Below are positions 62,011 to 64,000 of a stretch of DNA of 64,000 nucleotides, one piece after another; the first letter of the stretch is position 1, and every line of letters begins with the position of its first letter. The stretch is from Spirochaetes bacterium GWE1_32_154. GTDB taxonomy: Bacteria; Spirochaetota; GWE2-31-10. Below the pieces are notes generated by a model that had not been told where the DNA came from, did no database searches, and saw nothing but the letters and a program-made list of their open reading frames with translations. The stretch is taken from assembly GCA_001829315.1 (NCBI GenBank), contig MIAY01000036.1, forward strand, positions 1-64,000, given 5' to 3'. The position numbers and the translations under genes are program-made.

Positions 62011-62664
62011 ATGATTATTTGCGTTGTAGACAGTGGAATTGATGAACAGAAAGCATTTGATACATCGATGTGTATTAAATCATATACTGAAATAATAAAC
62101 GGGTTTGACGGTGACTGTTCGTGTCTTTCAGTAACAGAGTATCACTATAAGGATATAATTAAAGGTGCATTGTATCCCGGTGTTGAGAAAGTTTTACGTG
62201 ATTTTCACGGACACGGAACGATGGTAACGGAAATTATACATTCGATATATCCGCATAATGAATATCATATCATCAATATTCTTGATGAGAATAAATCAGG
62301 GTATGAGGAATGTTTTATTGAAGCGTTAAAAAAATGTATTACAATAAAACCGGATGTTATCAATCTAAGTCTTGGTTCATTTTCAGAATATTATAAAGAA
62401 CAACTGTTTCAATTAACTTTAGATGCAGTTAATCAGGGAATTCTGGTTGTTTCATCCGCGTCATCAATTCCATCGTATCCGGCGTATTTTGATCATGTTG
62501 TTACTATCGCCAATGAGAAGTTTAAAAATGTAAATGGAAGTGATTTTGAATCTGTCAATTGTTATATGCCAAACAGTTATTTTCCGTGGCCCGGTGAAAT
62601 TGAAGATACTTCATCGGCTGCTGCGGTTTTTACCGGCAGAGTGAGTTTGTATCATGGTGGATAA
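62011..62664 (+). CDS. Minimal S8 (subtilisin-like) peptidase of the island
   Basis: 217 residues with no signal peptide. The triad is Asp7 (ICVVDSGID), His68 (DFHGHGTMV) and Ser201 (IEDTSSAAA, where GTSM is usual). The strand before the oxyanion hole reads VVSSASS, so the usual Asn appears to be replaced by Ser. It is much smaller than typical subtilases (275 or more) and lacks a propeptide, which suggests a cytosolic processing protease, for example for leader removal. It overlaps the ABC exporter gene by 11 bases. Confidence 0.78.
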   Translation: MIICVVDSGIDEQKAFDTSMCIKSYTEIINGFDGDCSCLSVTEYHYKDIIKGALYPGVEKVLRDFHGHGTMVTEIIHSIYPHNEYHIINILDENKSGYEECFIEALKKCITIKPDVINLSLGSFSEYYKEQLFQLTLDAVNQGILVVSSASSIPSYPAYFDHVVTIANEKFKNVNGSDFESVNCYMPNSYFPWPGEIEDTSSAAAVFTGRVSLYHGG

Positions 62665-64000
62665 ATTATTTCATTATCAGCCATACAAACAGTTACTCAA
62701 ACAGAATTATCCCGGAACCAGGAAAATTGTTTTTGTTACTCTATTGTTTTCCGCTGTAACAATAACCGGTTTGTTACCGGTTATGTTGCAGAGAAGAATA
62801 TTTGATAAAGCCGTCCCTTCAGGTGATATCAGGTATCTTTTTGTTTTACTCGCGGGGGTAATAGTGTCAAATCTTATTATCCTCGTCCTTAGTATTGTTC
62901 AGGACTTTTTCGCCGGTCTTATCAGTGAAGGCACTCTTTATAATCTAAGACAATGGTTTACAAAGAGTGTCCTGAAAATGGAACAAAAGAAGATCGACGC
63001 TAAAAGTTCCGGTGAGGTAAATAGAATTTATGACGATTGTCTTGCTGTGAATGAAACATTAAAATCGATGTATCTCGATATAATAAAGAATTCAGTCGTC
63101 ATAACTATTTACCTCCCGCTTATGTTTATATTGAGCTGGAAACTTTCACTGGTGCGGTTTTTACCGTTTCCGGTTTTATATTGTATCAGTAAAAAATTTG
63201 CTGTTGTAGACAGATTTCTTGAGAAAAAAGTATGGAATGATAATTCTGCAATTACAACAGTGTTTTCAGAAATAATTAATAGTTTCAGGATAATTAAATC
63301 CTATTCTGCTGAGTCGCGTTTTTTTAGAAGAATAAACGCAGGTTTTATGAGAGTAAAGAAGAACTCTATCATACGGAAAACAATTCAATATGTCTGGGGA
63401 ATTATAAGCAGTCAGATACAAGCGATTAATAATAGTGTGATTTTTTTTATTGCCGCATTTGAAATTATAAACGGAAGATTTACAATTGGCAGTTTTATCA
63501 TGTTTAATGCGGTATCCGAAATATCAATCGGCAGTTTATCGGCGATTTTAAATATACAGCGGCTCCTGTTACAAACGCTTAATCCGTTAGCCCGGTATAA
63601 TGAAATTGTAACGGACTACTCGAATGTTCATGAAGTGAAACATTGTGAGTCTATTGCCAGAGTCCCCGGAAATATCAGGCTGGATGGCGTGCGTTTTTCA
63701 TATAATGACCGTGTGATTTTACAGAATGTGTATCTTGAAATAAATCAGGGTGAACGCATTGCAGTTGTCGGCAGAAGCGGGTCGGGGAAAAGTACCCTTG
63801 CAAATATTCTACTCTCTTTTTATAAACCCGATAGTGGAACTGTCAAACTCAATGGCGTTGATTATCATGATATTCCAAACCGGGTATTACGCAAAAATAT
63901 CGGAATTGTGCCACAGGATAATACATTTTTCTCCGGTACAATTCGCGAGAACTTATTACCAGGGTATTTAAATGTAACCGATGAAGAAATTTATGAGGCG
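62654..64000 (+). CDS. ABC exporter (fused membrane and ATPase domains), cut by the window end
   Basis: 449 codons are present and the frame is still open at the edge. Residues about 15-310 form a six-helix ABC type I exporter membrane domain (VTITGLLPVMLQRRIFDKAV and WKLSLVRFLPFPVLYC are helix regions). The ATPase domain begins at about 335 (IRLDGVRFSYNDR), with Walker A GRSGSGKST and Q-loop GIVPQDN; the signature and Walker B lie beyond the window. There is no N-terminal C39 peptidase domain, so cleavage would depend on the adjacent subtilase. ATG overlaps the subtilase end. It probably exports the modified peptide. Confidence 0.88.
   Translation, partial: MVDKLFHYQPYKQLLKQNYPGTRKIVFVTLLFSAVTITGLLPVMLQRRIFDKAVPSGDIRYLFVLLAGVIVSNLIILVLSIVQDFFAGLISEGTLYNLRQWFTKSVLKMEQKKIDAKSSGEVNRIYDDCLAVNETLKSMYLDIIKNSVVITIYLPLMFILSWKLSLVRFLPFPVLYCISKKFAVVDRFLEKKVWNDNSAITTVFSEIINSFRIIKSYSAESRFFRRINAGFMRVKKNSIIRKTIQYVWGIISSQIQAINNSVIFFIAAFEIINGRFTIGSFIMFNAVSEISIGSLSAILNIQRLLLQTLNPLARYNEIVTDYSNVHEVKHCESIARVPGNIRLDGVRFSYNDRVILQNVYLEINQGERIAVVGRSGSGKSTLANILLSFYKPDSGTVKLNGVDYHDIPNRVLRKNIGIVPQDNTFFSGTIRENLLPGYLNVTDEEIYEA

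Overview
The window is AT-rich bacterial DNA (roughly one third G+C by eye) with dense genes, several lipoproteins carrying a lipobox, class III cyclases, CheD and a DUF2225 protein. This fits a Gram-negative, probably anaerobic or facultative bacterium. I favour a spirochaete-like lineage, with low to moderate confidence because no rRNA or other lineage marker is present. No rRNA or tRNA gene was recognised.

Layout. 1-2.7 kb is a decayed accessory patch: an addiction-module antitoxin with a beheaded RelE/ParE toxin, an SH3-domain remnant and an Rpn-family nuclease. 2.7-10.7 kb (minus strand) is a six-gene membrane complex of the group 4 hydrogenase/complex I type. Its large subunit has lost both nickel-binding CxxC motifs, so it is best read as an energy-converting hydrogenase-related (Ehr) ion pump. 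An HTH-EIIA regulator precedes it. 11.3-17.9 kb is a small biosynthetic locus: a membrane-bound LuxR-type regulator divergent from a one-module NRPS (A-MT-PCP-TE), an alpha/beta hydrolase and a thioester-reductase-like SDR, with a repeated operator-like motif between them. 18.0-21.4 kb holds an adenylate cyclase and cobamide salvage/remodelling (a CobU fused to a CbiR-like domain, then CobS). 21.3-25.4 kb (minus) is a housekeeping operon: pdxJ, acpS, DUF2225, truA, rsmG, radC. 25.6-31.4 kb has ttcA, a lipoprotein and a quinone/respiration operon (UbiA/MenA-like, NDH-2 fused to DoxX, polyprenyl synthase). 31.5-32.4 kb is a recent tandem duplication of a small secreted protein. 32.5-38.3 kb holds a lipoprotein, cheD, argS and valS. 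38.3-40.8 kb is the DUF2157/DUF4401/GDYXXLXY membrane trio. 40.9-43.5 kb is znuACB behind a perfect palindromic operator candidate. 43.6-47.9 kb has a DUF1801 protein, arylamine N-acetyltransferase and modABC. 48-55 kb holds gene remnants, a YoaK protein, a sensor cyclase with a coiled-coil partner, two envelope proteins and a STAS protein. 55.0-57.4 kb (minus) is a carbamoyltransferase/SxtJ/DUF5989 module.

57.5 kb to the window end is the most interesting part. A Ser/Gly-rich small protein with evenly spaced Cys and a secreted protein are followed by a very large methyltransferase - PqqD-like - radical SAM/SPASM fusion, a minimal subtilase and an ABC exporter that runs off the end. I read this as a candidate undescribed peptide (RiPP-like) modification, cleavage and export system.

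A family of about 90-250 bp dispersed elements built from nested hairpins occurs five times. Two copies begin exactly at a stop codon, and one supplies the ribosome binding site of cheD. Degraded copies of one SH3-protein 3' end lie in inverted orientation on either side of the Ehr operon.
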